Positions 8,523 to 17,310 of a DNA stretch of 64,000 nt are shown here, in pieces. Source of the stretch: UBA2336 sp964419145 (GTDB taxonomy: Bacteria; Bacteroidota; Bacteroidia; Cytophagales; Cyclobacteriaceae); contig CAYQOM010000001.1 of NCBI GenBank assembly GCA_964419145.1, forward strand, positions 496,001 through 560,000. Reading direction: 5' to 3'. A model generated the notes under the pieces. It searched no databases and was not told where the DNA came from. It saw only the letters and a list, made by a program, of their open reading frames with translations. A program made the translations under genes and the position numbers. The number at the start of each line of letters is the position of its first letter. Within the stretch, counting starts at the first letter, position 1.

Positions 8523-9158
8523 TTACCCTTTCAATTCAAGATTTGGGATATTCAGATGCCGCCACTACAGGGCTCTCTATGTTCTTTTCTTAAGTCCTAA
8601 TAAGATATCGCTCCTATGGAGCGTGTGCCAAGAGCAGTCCCATCTAAATTCAATACGATTGAAATTCTGGGTTGGTGTTTTCCAGTGCGTTGCATTAACT
8701 GCGGCATCTCATTTAAGAAAAAAAAGTAAAACCACCCCCGGCCCCTCCTTATCAGGAGGGGAGTTATGTAAAGCTCACCACCTGATTACGAAGTCAAGCT
8801 GCGGAGGAGTGGCCTATCATAAAAGAAACAATTTATCCAGCCAAGCTCCGTAGGTGCGGCCTCTTATTAGATTCAAACAAAAATTCTCTGAGCTTCGTAG
8901 GAGCGACACTTCATTAGATTCAAACAAACAAATACGCAAGAACCTCAGCGGGGTGACATCTCATTAGATTCTACAAACAAATTCGCCAAGAGCCCAGCGG
9001 GGCGACATCTCATTAGATTCACAAATAAAGAAATCCCCGAGCTCCGTAGGAGCGGCATCTTTCTAACCGAATAACCACAAGAACGGCACCGTATTTGTTA
9101 AAATACATTATAAAAAATGACTCCACAATAATCATTTTGTTTCTGTAATTTTAATCCT
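8523..9158. repeat. Cluster of degenerate GCTCC-GTA-GGAGC hairpin repeats
   Basis: This gene-free stretch carries about nine copies of a unit with consensus GAGCTCCGTAGGAGCGGCA, TCTCATTAGATTCAAACAAA. Clear direct copies start near 8844, 8890, 8943, 8990 and 9039, so the spacing is 46-53 bases and the block behaves as an imperfect tandem array. Weaker direct copies lie near 8701 and 8797, and inverted copies at 8551-8575 and 8601-8622. Each well-preserved unit contains a 5-bp dyad GCTCC/GGAGC. The copies differ from each other too much and sit too close for CRISPR. A separate perfect hairpin is at 8742-8761. Confidence 0.8.
8742..8761. repeat. Perfect 8-bp G/C hairpin
   Basis: CCCCTCCT and AGGAGGGG flank the loop TATC. 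No T run follows on either strand. The dyad resembles short palindromes dispersed in other Bacteroidota genomes, and it sits inside the repeat cluster. Confidence 0.6.
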
Positions 9159-9701
9159 ATGAAACGAATCACGTTGTTCTTATTTGTCGTGTTGGTTGGC
9201 GCCACTTCTGTTTCAGCACAGGTTATCGGTAAACTCTTTCCGGCTATGGAAGCCGAAACCGTAGAGGATAAGACGGTAAAACTCCCCGACCACGTGCAGG
9301 GAAAATTCACCTTGCTCGGACTGGCCTATTCCAAAAAATCAGAAGATGAATTGAATAGCTGGTTTCAACCCATTTTTGAAAAATTCATTCAGAAAAATAA
9401 AGGCTTGTTTGAAGGCTTTGGATACGATGTAAATGTGTATTTCGTTCCCATGTTCACGGGCGTAAATGCAGCTGCCACAGGCACGGCTAAGCGCAAAGCC
9501 ATGAAGAACGTTGATCCGCAATTACTGCCGTATATTCTCTTCTATAAAGGAGAGTTGAAAACCTACAAAGAGGCGCTCGACTTTGAAAAGAAAGATATAC
9601 CTTACTTCTTTGTGTTGGATAAAGATGGGAAAATCGTTTACGCAACAAGTGGTAAGTATACTTCCGCCAAGTTAGACGAAGTAGAAGAAGTGCTCGAATA
9701 A
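9159..9701 (+). CDS. Secreted thioredoxin-fold-like protein without redox cysteines
   Basis: 180 residues with a signal peptide (residues 1-20, ending VSAQ). KLFPAMEAETVEDKTVKLPDHVQGKFTLL followed later by DIPYFFVLDKDGKIVYATSGKYTSAKLDEVEEVL is the outline of a redoxin or ATP10-like fold, but the CxxC position is replaced by LAYSKKSEDEL and the mature protein has no cysteine. It may be a structural or chaperone-like relative; function unknown. It stands alone upstream of prsW. Confidence 0.7.
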   Translation: MKRITLFLFVVLVGATSVSAQVIGKLFPAMEAETVEDKTVKLPDHVQGKFTLLGLAYSKKSEDELNSWFQPIFEKFIQKNKGLFEGFGYDVNVYFVPMFTGVNAAATGTAKRKAMKNVDPQLLPYILFYKGELKTYKEALDFEKKDIPYFFVLDKDGKIVYATSGKYTSAKLDEVEEVLE

Positions 9702-9745
9702 ACCAAATATTACTTGAAGGATAACCGGATAAATCTACATCATCT

Positions 9746-10453
9746 ATGAATTTTCTTATCCTTCTCGCCTTAGCACTCGCTCCAGGAATTGCTATTGCCG
9801 TTTACATTTATTTAAAAGACAAGCACGAGCCCGAACCTGTAAGCCTGCTCTTTACCAGTTTTATGTATGGGTGTGCGAGTACATTGGTTACCCTGGCCAT
9901 AAGCTGGCCCCTGGATTTTGTCGTTGCCTTTAAAGAAGATGATGTGCTGCATCAGTTCGGCAATGCCTTCTTTAAAGTTGCACTCATCGAAGAGTTCAGC
10001 AAATTTATTTTTATCCGATTCATTCTCTATTACAATAAAAACTTCAATGAACCTTTTGATGGCATTATGTATGCCGTGATGGTAGGCATGGGCTTCGCCA
10101 CGTTGGAAAATGTACTCTATGTATTTCAATATGGTGTAGCCACCGGCATAGTACGCATGTTTACAGCCGTACCGGCCCATGCTACGTTTGCCGTACTGAT
10201 GGGCTACATGCTTGGCAAAGCCAAATTTACACATCGCCATGAAATGTTATACAGCATAGCAGCACTGGGCATTGCCACTATATTTCATGGTGCGTATGAC
10301 TATTTTCTGTTCATCTCCTTTAAGCCTGGGGTTTGGATTGGTGCCCTTATCTCATTAATTGTTGCGCTTATTCTTTCCCGTAAAGCCATCCGGCTGCACC
10401 AGCAATCCTCGCCATTCATTTCACCACCCCCTCCAAATAAACCAGAGTTATGA
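9746..10453 (+). CDS. PrsW-family intramembrane metalloprotease
   Basis: A 235-residue membrane protein of the PrsW/CAAX-protease-like group, best known for site-1 cleavage of an anti-sigma factor in Bacillus. Seven or eight hydrophobic helices are seen. The expected motifs are present: EEFSKF (Glu82-Glu83), FATLEN (about 118), PAHATFAV (His145) and FHGAYDYF (His181). The gene overlaps the TMEM175-like gene by four bases (ATGA), so the two are translationally coupled. No anti-sigma factor lies next to it, so the substrate is unknown. Confidence 0.87.
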   Translation: MNFLILLALALAPGIAIAVYIYLKDKHEPEPVSLLFTSFMYGCASTLVTLAISWPLDFVVAFKEDDVLHQFGNAFFKVALIEEFSKFIFIRFILYYNKNFNEPFDGIMYAVMVGMGFATLENVLYVFQYGVATGIVRMFTAVPAHATFAVLMGYMLGKAKFTHRHEMLYSIAALGIATIFHGAYDYFLFISFKPGVWIGALISLIVALILSRKAIRLHQQSSPFISPPPPNKPEL

Positions 10454-11220
10454 TTCGCGAAGTACTGAAGAATCATTATATCGGTATGAATAAAGAGTTC
10501 AGGTTCCGCGGTGAGGAAACCACGCGAATTGAAACTTTAAGCGATGCCGTATTTGCGCTTGCCATTACGTTGTTGCTCATCTCCACCACGCCCCCTATTA
10601 CGTTTTATCAGCTTCAGGCTTTCACCAAGGATCTCGTTCCGTTCGCTATTTGCATCACGTTAATCTCACTCATCTGGTATGAGCATTTTGTCTTTTTCAT
10701 CCGCTATGGGTTTCGGAATCAATACATCGTATTCTTAAATGTGCTGCTGCTCTTCATCGTATTGTTTTATGTGTACCCATTAAAATTTCTGGCAAAGTTG
10801 CTGGTTATACTCTTCATGAATTTCATATACATTTTCCGCCACGGAAACAATACGGAGATTTGGGATGAGTTTAACTTCATGATGGAAGGAGGAACCGTAA
10901 CACAACTAATGGTTATCTATGGATTTGGTGCCGCTTCCATTTTCTTAGTGCTTGCCCTGATGTATCGATACGCGCTGAAAAAAGCGGATGAACTTGAACT
11001 GAATGCAGTTGAACGGTTTGATACCCGCACCAGCATTCGCACAAACTTGTTAATGGCGAGTGTGCCCATTCTGTCAGCCATATTTGCCTGGGCTTTTGGA
11101 GAAACCCGTCTTGGACAAATGACTTCAGGTTTTGTGTATTTTCTCTATACGCCCATTATGTTCACGCACGGTGCATTTGTGAAATCTGCACGTAAGAAAT
11201 TACTCGAAAACGCGAAATAA
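10450..11220 (+). CDS. TMEM175-like (DUF1211) potassium channel family protein
   Basis: A 256-residue membrane protein. RIETLSDAVFALAITLLLI at residues 26-44 matches the first helix of TMEM175-type channels, where the usual motif is RxxxFSDxVFAIAITLL. Five further helices follow. Bacterial members conduct K+ weakly selectively. The first ATG overlaps prsW by four bases; MNKEF at 10486 is an alternative start. Here Leu replaces the usual Phe of the FSD motif, which could affect the helix-packing site. Confidence 0.75.
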   Translation: MIREVLKNHYIGMNKEFRFRGEETTRIETLSDAVFALAITLLLISTTPPITFYQLQAFTKDLVPFAICITLISLIWYEHFVFFIRYGFRNQYIVFLNVLLLFIVLFYVYPLKFLAKLLVILFMNFIYIFRHGNNTEIWDEFNFMMEGGTVTQLMVIYGFGAASIFLVLALMYRYALKKADELELNAVERFDTRTSIRTNLLMASVPILSAIFAWAFGETRLGQMTSGFVYFLYTPIMFTHGAFVKSARKKLLENAK

Positions 11221-11365
11221 TCTCTTGCGGTTTTTATGACCGTAACCAATCATCGCTACTGTTCATCGCTATTATCGGGAACTCACCGTAGCGTTTAGCC
11301 GATTACAACTTCCGCTCCCTCTTTTTCCATGGGAAGGTGTATTTAGCCTTACTAATTGTAAAACC

Positions 11366-14239
11366 ATGAAAGTTTCAGGATTTGTCTCCGCGTTGGTTTC
11401 TGTGCTGGTTTTAACGTTCTCTCTTCCTGTAAAGGCTGAAGATGGCGGAAACTGTAATGGCAATTGCTTCACCACCAAAGTGGTGCGGGCAGAAAAAAAT
11501 GCCAATGGTTGCACGGAATACGAATTTGAAATTTCGCATGACGGAAGCTGCCGATATGATCTGTCGCACTATACGGTAGAAGTCCCTTGTGGAGAAATTA
11601 AAAACCTCAGCAATTCAGAAAACTGGAAACAGGTTTTTGGAAAAGATCCCAAAACCGGGTTAACCGGTTTTAAAATTGATGACATCCCGGGCTTTGGTAA
11701 AAGCAGCAAAAAAAGTTTTACCGTTACGTTTACCCATTGTGCCAGCGAGGCCTGCTTAACACAATTAGATTGTTGGCAACCTAAAGTCGCGTACAAGGCA
11801 GGTACCTGCATCGACTATCAAACCGTAACCAATTCATGCACTGATAACGAACCACAATTAAAAGCATCGCTGATTAAAACCAACCCCACTTGTTTTAATA
11901 TCAGCGATGGTTCGTTGGAAGTTGTGATTGATGAAGGGCAGGAGCCGTTTACTTATTTGTGGTCGGGCGGGCAGACTACTGCCTCGGTCCAAAATTTACC
12001 TGCAGGTGAGTATTCAGTTGAAGTAACAGATGCAAACGGTAATTCTGTTACCCTTTCTGAAACGTTGGTTCAGCCCGATGCCATCATTGTTGAAGAGAGC
12101 ATTACACAACCCGCCTGTAGTGGTTCATTTACTGGATCAATCGCGCTTACGGTTTCCGGTGGTGCCGAGCCTTATACCTATCAATGGAATACGGGCGCAA
12201 CAACTTCAGCCATTTCAAATATTGCAGCCGGGTATTATGCTGTAACGGTAACCGATTCAAGCGGATGTCAGACAACCAAATCATTCAATCTGCAAAACAG
12301 TGTAAAGCTAACGCTTACCACTTCGCTTACGTTGCCATCTTGTACAAAGGCTGATGGCGCCATTAATCTTACAGTAACAGGTGGTGCTGAACCGTACACG
12401 TTCCAATGGAGTAATGGAGCAACAACAGAAGACATACAAAACCTGGCAACGGGTTCATATAGCGTAACCGTAACAGACGCAAATGGATGTACGGCCACGA
12501 CTTCCCTTTTCCTGCGCGAGAATAATACATTGACATTAAGCTATACCGTAACACAAACCAGCTGTTTGGATGATGGCTCGGGTGCAATTAACCTGAACGT
12601 AGGTGGCGGAACCGCGCCATACACATTCGCATGGGATAACGGTGCAACCACAGAAGACCTCAGCAACCTCACTGCCGGTCAGTACAAATTAACCATTACC
12701 GATAGCAACGGTTGTGCGATCACCACAACTATTACGGTATCGCGAAAAACCATTCAATTGAATGCTCAAATACAGCCTCCGCTTTGCGCAGGTGAAAGCA
12801 CGGGTTCTATTATCGTTACCCCCGTTGATGGTGTTGCCCCTTACAGCTATTCATGGTCGACTGGTGAAACCGGAAATGAATTGTCTGATCTTGGACCGGG
12901 CTCCTATACACTCACCATCACCGATGCTACCGGTTGTTCACGAACCGTTACATATACGTTATCATCACCTCCGCCCATCAACGCAACAGCAACGGTGCAA
13001 AGCATTACCTGTGGAGCTGATGGTACCGCTACTATCGACTTGTCGGTTACAGGTGGTACACAACCCTATACTTATAGTTGGTCGAATGGTGAAACCAGTC
13101 AGGATATTACAGGCGTCACTCCCGGTACGTATTCTGTTACTATAACCGATAAGAATGGCTGCACCAAGCAACTTGACATAACCGTTGAACCGGCCTCACC
13201 CGATTGGGCTTGCCTGATCACAGAACCATTAGAGGCCGTGCTGTGCTCAACCGATGCAAACACGTTAACAACTTCAGTTGATGGCGCAACATCATATCAA
13301 TGGACGGTTTCAAGCGGTGATGGTTCATGGCAAATAACCGCTGGAGAAAATTCAAGTACCGTTACCTATACAAGTGGCGCTGAAAACAGCACCGCTACTT
13401 TCACATTAACCATAGAAAAAGACGGGTGTTCGTTAAGCTGTTCGTACACCATTACAACATGTGAGGTGAGTGACAACCCGGATGATCCAGGCGATGATGA
13501 CGGAGATGGTGATGATGATGGAGATGACGATGAAGACGATGGCGATGGGGAAGATGATGAAGATGATGACTGTGAGGATGACGATGATGGAGATTCTGAC
13601 AATCCGGAAAGCTGTGAAGAATGTTTCTCTACTCAACTTGTAGTAGTTTCCGAAACAAATTCATGCAAGACGTATACCGCAACGATTACCACAACCGGTA
13701 ACTGTCGCTACGACCTGTCGCACTGGACAATTGCTATTCCTTGCGGAAAGGTGAAGAACTATTCAAACTCCGAAGGCTGGAAGATGGTGTTTGGCAAAGA
13801 TCCTACAACCGGAGTGTATGGACTAAAGGTTGATGACATTGATGACTTTGGTAAGAAACCAGAATCATTCACTGTAACCTTTACCATCTGCGATGGCTGC
13901 AATAACTGGGAACCGGTTGCGGCTTACAAGGCAGGTCAATGTGTGGCCTACGACAGTGTCACCATTGAAGGAGCAACTGCCATGTTCAGCTTGCAGGCTT
14001 ATCCCAATCCATTTGCAGATAAGCTTAATGTTAACTGGACTGCCGATGCAAGTGAATACGTTGTGTTGGAGTTGGTTGATCAATCTGGAAATGCTGTATC
14101 GCGATTGTATGATGGATATGTACAGCGTGGTGAATCATACGAAGTTACCCTGGCCGCTGAACAACTGCGCGATCGCATGTACTTCTATCGCTACCGCAGT
14201 ACAAGCCGATTGGAGTACGGAAAACTGCTCAAGTATTAA
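11366..14239 (+). CDS. T9SS-exported surface protein with six SprB repeats
   Basis: 957 residues. Order: signal peptide (1-24); an N-terminal Cys-containing domain (about 30-158); six SprB-type repeats of about 74 residues (about 170-615), each with GG..PYTY.WSNG.TT..I and ITDANGCT patterns; a PKD-like stretch (about 616-700); an extremely acidic Asp/Glu/Gly linker (about 703-748); a second copy of the N-terminal domain (about 750-870); and a type 9 secretion sorting domain beginning LQAYPNPFADKLNVNW. Both copies of the flanking domain share CRYDLSH, FGKDP.TG and VAYKAG.C. SprB is the mobile adhesin of gliding Bacteroidota, so a role in adhesion or motility at the cell surface is likely but inferred. 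Confidence 0.85.
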   Translation: MKVSGFVSALVSVLVLTFSLPVKAEDGGNCNGNCFTTKVVRAEKNANGCTEYEFEISHDGSCRYDLSHYTVEVPCGEIKNLSNSENWKQVFGKDPKTGLTGFKIDDIPGFGKSSKKSFTVTFTHCASEACLTQLDCWQPKVAYKAGTCIDYQTVTNSCTDNEPQLKASLIKTNPTCFNISDGSLEVVIDEGQEPFTYLWSGGQTTASVQNLPAGEYSVEVTDANGNSVTLSETLVQPDAIIVEESITQPACSGSFTGSIALTVSGGAEPYTYQWNTGATTSAISNIAAGYYAVTVTDSSGCQTTKSFNLQNSVKLTLTTSLTLPSCTKADGAINLTVTGGAEPYTFQWSNGATTEDIQNLATGSYSVTVTDANGCTATTSLFLRENNTLTLSYTVTQTSCLDDGSGAINLNVGGGTAPYTFAWDNGATTEDLSNLTAGQYKLTITDSNGCAITTTITVSRKTIQLNAQIQPPLCAGESTGSIIVTPVDGVAPYSYSWSTGETGNELSDLGPGSYTLTITDATGCSRTVTYTLSSPPPINATATVQSITCGADGTATIDLSVTGGTQPYTYSWSNGETSQDITGVTPGTYSVTITDKNGCTKQLDITVEPASPDWACLITEPLEAVLCSTDANTLTTSVDGATSYQWTVSSGDGSWQITAGENSSTVTYTSGAENSTATFTLTIEKDGCSLSCSYTITTCEVSDNPDDPGDDDGDGDDDGDDDEDDGDGEDDEDDDCEDDDDGDSDNPESCEECFSTQLVVVSETNSCKTYTATITTTGNCRYDLSHWTIAIPCGKVKNYSNSEGWKMVFGKDPTTGVYGLKVDDIDDFGKKPESFTVTFTICDGCNNWEPVAAYKAGQCVAYDSVTIEGATAMFSLQAYPNPFADKLNVNWTADASEYVVLELVDQSGNAVSRLYDGYVQRGESYEVTLAAEQLRDRMYFYRYRSTSRLEYGKLLKY

Positions 14240-14249
14240 AATTAAAGAA

Positions 14250-14279
14250 AAATGCATAGCGGGTTTCCGCTATGCATTT
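14250..14279. terminator. Shared bidirectional hairpin terminator
   Basis: A perfect 13-bp stem (14250-14262 with 14267-14279) around the loop GTTT lies between the convergent surface-protein and RNase G genes. On the minus strand the hairpin contains the last RNase G codons and its TAG stop (14272-14270). T residues follow only weakly on either side. Confidence 0.7.
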
Positions 14280-15883
14280 AATTGAATCTCTTCACCTTCC
14301 TTATTCACAAAGCGGAATTCGGTTAAGCCCATAGAGGTATCTGCCTCCATGTTTACCCACCGCTTGTATTTGAAAAACCATTTCACACGATGCGAAATAA
14401 TGCCCTTCGTAAAATACGCGTGCAGGTAAGGATGCAAAGCCAACACCAGATTTCGCTCGTTCTGCTTTACCAATAAGTAATCGAGCGTCTTCTCAATCAG
14501 ATCCGAAACCAAAATAGAAGCAGTAATTTTTCCGGTACCGTTGCAAGCCGGACACGCTTCAAGCGTTGCAATGTTAACCTGTGGACGAACACGCTCGCGT
14601 GTAATCTGCATCAACCCGAATTTCGAAAGTGGCAACACAGTTGATTTGGCCTTATCGCTGGCCATCTCATCCTTCATCACCTTATAAATCGTCTTCCGGT
14701 TATCGGGGTTCTTCATATCAATGAAGTCGACCACAATGATGCCGCCCATATCGCGCAGGCGTAATTGGCGTGCAATTTCTTTAGCGGCTTCAATGTTAAC
14801 CGAGATCGCGGTGGTTTCCTGATTTTCTTCGCGGTTAGATTTGTTGCCACTGTTCACATCAATGACGTGCAGCGCTTCTGTGTGCTCGATAATGAGGTAC
14901 CCTCCACCCCGTAAGCTTACGGTTTGCCCGAATGCGGATTTGATCTGCTTTTCAATTCCGTAGTGCTCAAAAATTTTCGCGCGACCGTTATAGAACTTTA
15001 CAATCTTCTCCTGCTCCGGTGAAATCGATCGGATGTACGCCTTGGCTTCCTCGTACATCTTCTTGTCGTCAACATGAATGTTGTCGAATGATTCGTTCAG
15101 CAGATCGCGCAACAAGGATGAAGTTTTGTTCAGCTCACCAATGATTTTATCATTCGGCTGAGCTTCCGGAAGTCGGACGATGCCATCTTCCCAGGTTTTC
15201 ACCAGGTTGCGCAAATCGCGGTCGAGTTCGGCCACTTCGGCACCTTCGGCCACGGTGCGAACAATTACACCAAAGTTTTCAGGTTTAATGGATTGAATTA
15301 AACGCAACAGGCGTCTGCGTTCTTCGCTGCTGGTTATCTTCTTCGAAACGTTAACCGTTTTTGAAAAAGGTACCAGCACCAGGTAGCGCCCGGCCAATGA
15401 TAGCTCGCAGGATAATCGCGGCCCTTTTGTAGAGATGGGTTCCTTTACGATTTGTACCGGAATCAGCTGGCCTTTTACCAACTGCTGGCCAATCTTGCCA
15501 TGTTTGTCGATGTCCGGTTCAAGGGTAAATTTTTCCAGCTTCCCGAAAATCTTTTTGGCCCTGAGCAGTTTCGTAAACTTTTGCAGTGAACTGAACTGTG
15601 GGCCCAGGTCGAGGTAATGCAGGAAAGCGTCTTTATCATAACCCACATCAATGAATGCGGCATTCAGGCCCTGTACAACTTTTTTTACAGTGCCCAGATA
15701 AATATCACCAACGGTGAATTTGCTTCCTTCCTGTTCCTGGTGAAATTCGACAAGCGTCTTGTCTCTCAGCAGGGCGATACGACATCCGTCTTGAGCGTTA
15801 CTGATAATTAGTTCGTTACTCAAAACGATAGAATTTAAAATGTTAAAAAATCCGGATGTGTACGGCTCCCGAACAGAAAGCAT
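14270..15883 (-). CDS. rng: Ribonuclease E/G family endoribonuclease
   Basis: 537-residue RNase G/E homolog, an Mg-dependent endonuclease acting in rRNA maturation and mRNA decay. The S1-like domain starts at KFTVGDIYLGTVKKVVQGLNA; the catalytic region has VIDVNSGNK and GGIIVVDFIDM with the two metal-binding Asp residues; the Zn-link motif CPACNGTG follows. The reading frame goes up to ATG 15883, but family members start near the sequence SNELIISNAQ, which here is preceded by TTG at 15823. The TTG start gives 517 residues and is at least as likely. Last gene of the minus-strand hup cluster. Confidence 0.93.
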   Translation of the reverse strand: MLSVREPYTSGFFNILNSIVLSNELIISNAQDGCRIALLRDKTLVEFHQEQEGSKFTVGDIYLGTVKKVVQGLNAAFIDVGYDKDAFLHYLDLGPQFSSLQKFTKLLRAKKIFGKLEKFTLEPDIDKHGKIGQQLVKGQLIPVQIVKEPISTKGPRLSCELSLAGRYLVLVPFSKTVNVSKKITSSEERRRLLRLIQSIKPENFGVIVRTVAEGAEVAELDRDLRNLVKTWEDGIVRLPEAQPNDKIIGELNKTSSLLRDLLNESFDNIHVDDKKMYEEAKAYIRSISPEQEKIVKFYNGRAKIFEHYGIEKQIKSAFGQTVSLRGGGYLIIEHTEALHVIDVNSGNKSNREENQETTAISVNIEAAKEIARQLRLRDMGGIIVVDFIDMKNPDNRKTIYKVMKDEMASDKAKSTVLPLSKFGLMQITRERVRPQVNIATLEACPACNGTGKITASILVSDLIEKTLDYLLVKQNERNLVLALHPYLHAYFTKGIISHRVKWFFKYKRWVNMEADTSMGLTEFRFVNKEGEEIQLNA

Positions 15884-15887
15884 CTGT

Positions 15888-15905
15888 CCCCTGATTCATC
15901 AGGGG
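15888..15905 (-). repeat. Hairpin between the small basic protein gene and rng
   Basis: CCCCTGA and TCAGGGG pair around a 4-base loop. No T run follows, so it is more likely an mRNA processing or stability element than a terminator. It directly precedes ATG 15883 and could mask that start, which fits initiation at TTG 15823. Confidence 0.45.
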
Positions 15906-15912
15906 TTACAGA

Positions 15913-16002
15913 TTACTTCTTCTTATGTCTGTTCTTTCTCAAGCGCTTCTTGCGCTTGTGAGTTGCCATTTTGTGCTTCTTTCTTTTCTTTCCGCTTGGC
16001 AT
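15913..16002 (-). CDS. 29-residue Lys/Arg/His-rich protein, COX24/bS22-like
   Basis: The frame reads MPSGKKRKKHKMATHKRKKR then LRKNRHKKK and stops. Seventeen of 29 residues are Lys or Arg. Such peptides are conserved in Bacteroidota and resemble the AURKAIP1/COX24 motif of mitochondrial mS38 and mycobacterial bS22, small subunit proteins that sit in rRNA, so a ribosomal role is likely; this is from remembered similarity. It lies between the TPR gene and rng in the hup cluster, a position that links it with RNA metabolism. It is too short for usual ORF thresholds. Confidence 0.75.
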   Translation of the reverse strand: MPSGKKRKKHKMATHKRKKRLRKNRHKKK

Positions 16003-16064
16003 AAATTTTTGATTTTTTTAGCCCCTCTATCTTCCAGCCAGGGAAGTAAGGGATGGTTTATAAT

Positions 16065-16868
16065 TTATTTTAGGTCTTGCAGATACGAATCCGCTGTTGC
16101 CTGAACAGCCGGATCAGCATCCAATTGTTTTACTTTTTCAAACTGCTCGCGTGCCGCCTTCTTGTCTCCTTTATTCTTGTACGCAACACCCAGCAGCAAC
16201 TGGCCTTGTACATGTTTCGGGTTCACTTCCGTGAGTTCTTTCAGGCGTTCAATGGCCCGATCGTACTGCCCGGATTGAATGGATAACATGCCCAGGTTGA
16301 ACAAGGCCGACTCATTTTTAGGGTCTTCCGCCAATACCTCGCGCAGCATGGATATGCCCTGCATCGGGTTGGCAGTCGACAAATAGGTCATGGCCATTTT
16401 AGACTTTACCTCGAGATTTCCCGGATTGCTCTTCAAAATCATAGAAAAGTATTGCCGGGCTTTTTCGGCCAGTTCTTCTTGTCTTAGCTGATCAAGGGTA
16501 AAGGTGTACGCCTGATAGTAGCTATCACCCGCCTTAATCCAGCTTTCCATCGTGTTAAAGAACGTTGCAGCCTCGTTGGCAAACCAGGCCGCACTGTCAA
16601 ACTTGCCCGCTTCCCAATACAGGTCTGCTAAAGAGTCGGCAAAGATAGCACTTTTTTCACCAGATGAAGCGCCATGCCCTAAGCGCATGCGCGCAATAGC
16701 CTGCTGCAAGGTAACGGGGGCAGCGCCATGCGGGTCAACTTGTGGCATAGCCGTTGAATCTGCGGTGGCAAGCTGATCGTCATTCTTCACCACTACCTTG
16801 GGTAGCATGAATAAAACCACAACCAGCACAATGCTGACAACAAGTAAAATGATTCGGCTTTTAAGCAT
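16065..16868 (-). CDS. Membrane-anchored TPR protein
   Basis: 267 residues. An N-terminal transmembrane anchor (residues 5-24, IILLVVSIVLVVVLFMLP) is followed by a helical region with tetratricopeptide repeats, the clearest being NESALFNLGMLSIQSGQYDRAIERL and VQGQLLLGVAYKNKGDKKAA. It probably scaffolds protein contacts on the periplasmic face. It lies between hup and the small basic protein gene, the order often seen in Bacteroidota. Confidence 0.8.
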   Translation of the reverse strand: MLKSRIILLVVSIVLVVVLFMLPKVVVKNDDQLATADSTAMPQVDPHGAAPVTLQQAIARMRLGHGASSGEKSAIFADSLADLYWEAGKFDSAAWFANEAATFFNTMESWIKAGDSYYQAYTFTLDQLRQEELAEKARQYFSMILKSNPGNLEVKSKMAMTYLSTANPMQGISMLREVLAEDPKNESALFNLGMLSIQSGQYDRAIERLKELTEVNPKHVQGQLLLGVAYKNKGDKKAAREQFEKVKQLDADPAVQATADSYLQDLK

Positions 16869-16907
16869 AGGGATTACGCCCGGATTGGCGTGTTGATGTC
16901 AATACAA

Positions 16908-17216
16908 TCAGGCCTTATCAGCCAATTGTTTCACCTTCTCACTGTTTTTGATTTTGCTAACAAAAATTTTGGCTGGCTTAAAGCTGGGAACAAAGTGCTC
17001 ATCGATTACCAGTGCGGTGTTGCGTGAAATGTTTCGCGCAATTTTTTTCTTTCTTTTCTTATTAATGAAACTGCCAAAACCACGAATGTATATGTTGTGG
17101 CCGCTTGCCATGTTCGTTTTTACCACACTGAAAAAAGCCTCTACTGATGCGGTAACATCTGCTTTATCAACACCAGTTTTATCGGCTATTTCGTTAATGA
17201 TATCTGCTTTGGTCAC
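16908..17216 (-). CDS. hup: HU-family DNA-binding protein
   Basis: 102 residues of the HU/IHF fold: MTKADIINEIADKTGVDKADV, then the beta-arm region IRGFGSFINKKRKKKIARNIS with N-TALVI in place of the common GRNP.TG segment, then VPSFKPAKIF. It bends DNA and compacts the nucleoid. It is the first gene of the minus-strand cluster hup, TPR, small basic protein, rng, and is divergent from mutY. Confidence 0.92.
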   Translation of the reverse strand: MTKADIINEIADKTGVDKADVTASVEAFFSVVKTNMASGHNIYIRGFGSFINKKRKKKIARNISRNTALVIDEHFVPSFKPAKIFVSKIKNSEKVKQLADKA

Positions 17217-17249
17217 GGTTGTATTTGTTTTAAAATTTTAACGGGACGC

Positions 17250-17257
17250 CAAAGTTA
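17250..17257 (-). promoter_or_regulatory. -7 box for hup
   Basis: Read on the minus strand, TAACTTTG is a perfect TAnnTTTG match 33 bases upstream of the hup start. The upstream -33 box is only a T run. Confidence 0.5.
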
Positions 17258-17310
17258 ATTTGTGGCCTCAGAATTAAAAATTAATATTGAAAAAATTGAT
17301 AATCAGGGGG

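Noticed and set aside
8623..8853. 76-codon plus-strand ORF
   Set aside because: It runs through the repeat cluster and the perfect hairpin; composition is set by the repeats.
8523..9158. Repeat array as a CRISPR locus
   Set aside because: Units are degenerate, only 46-53 bases apart with no unique spacers of constant length, and no cas genes are near.
13366..13636. Long antisense frames over the acidic linker
   Set aside because: Ser-rich or Ile/Val-rich antisense translations simply mirror the GAT/GAC repeats of the surface protein.
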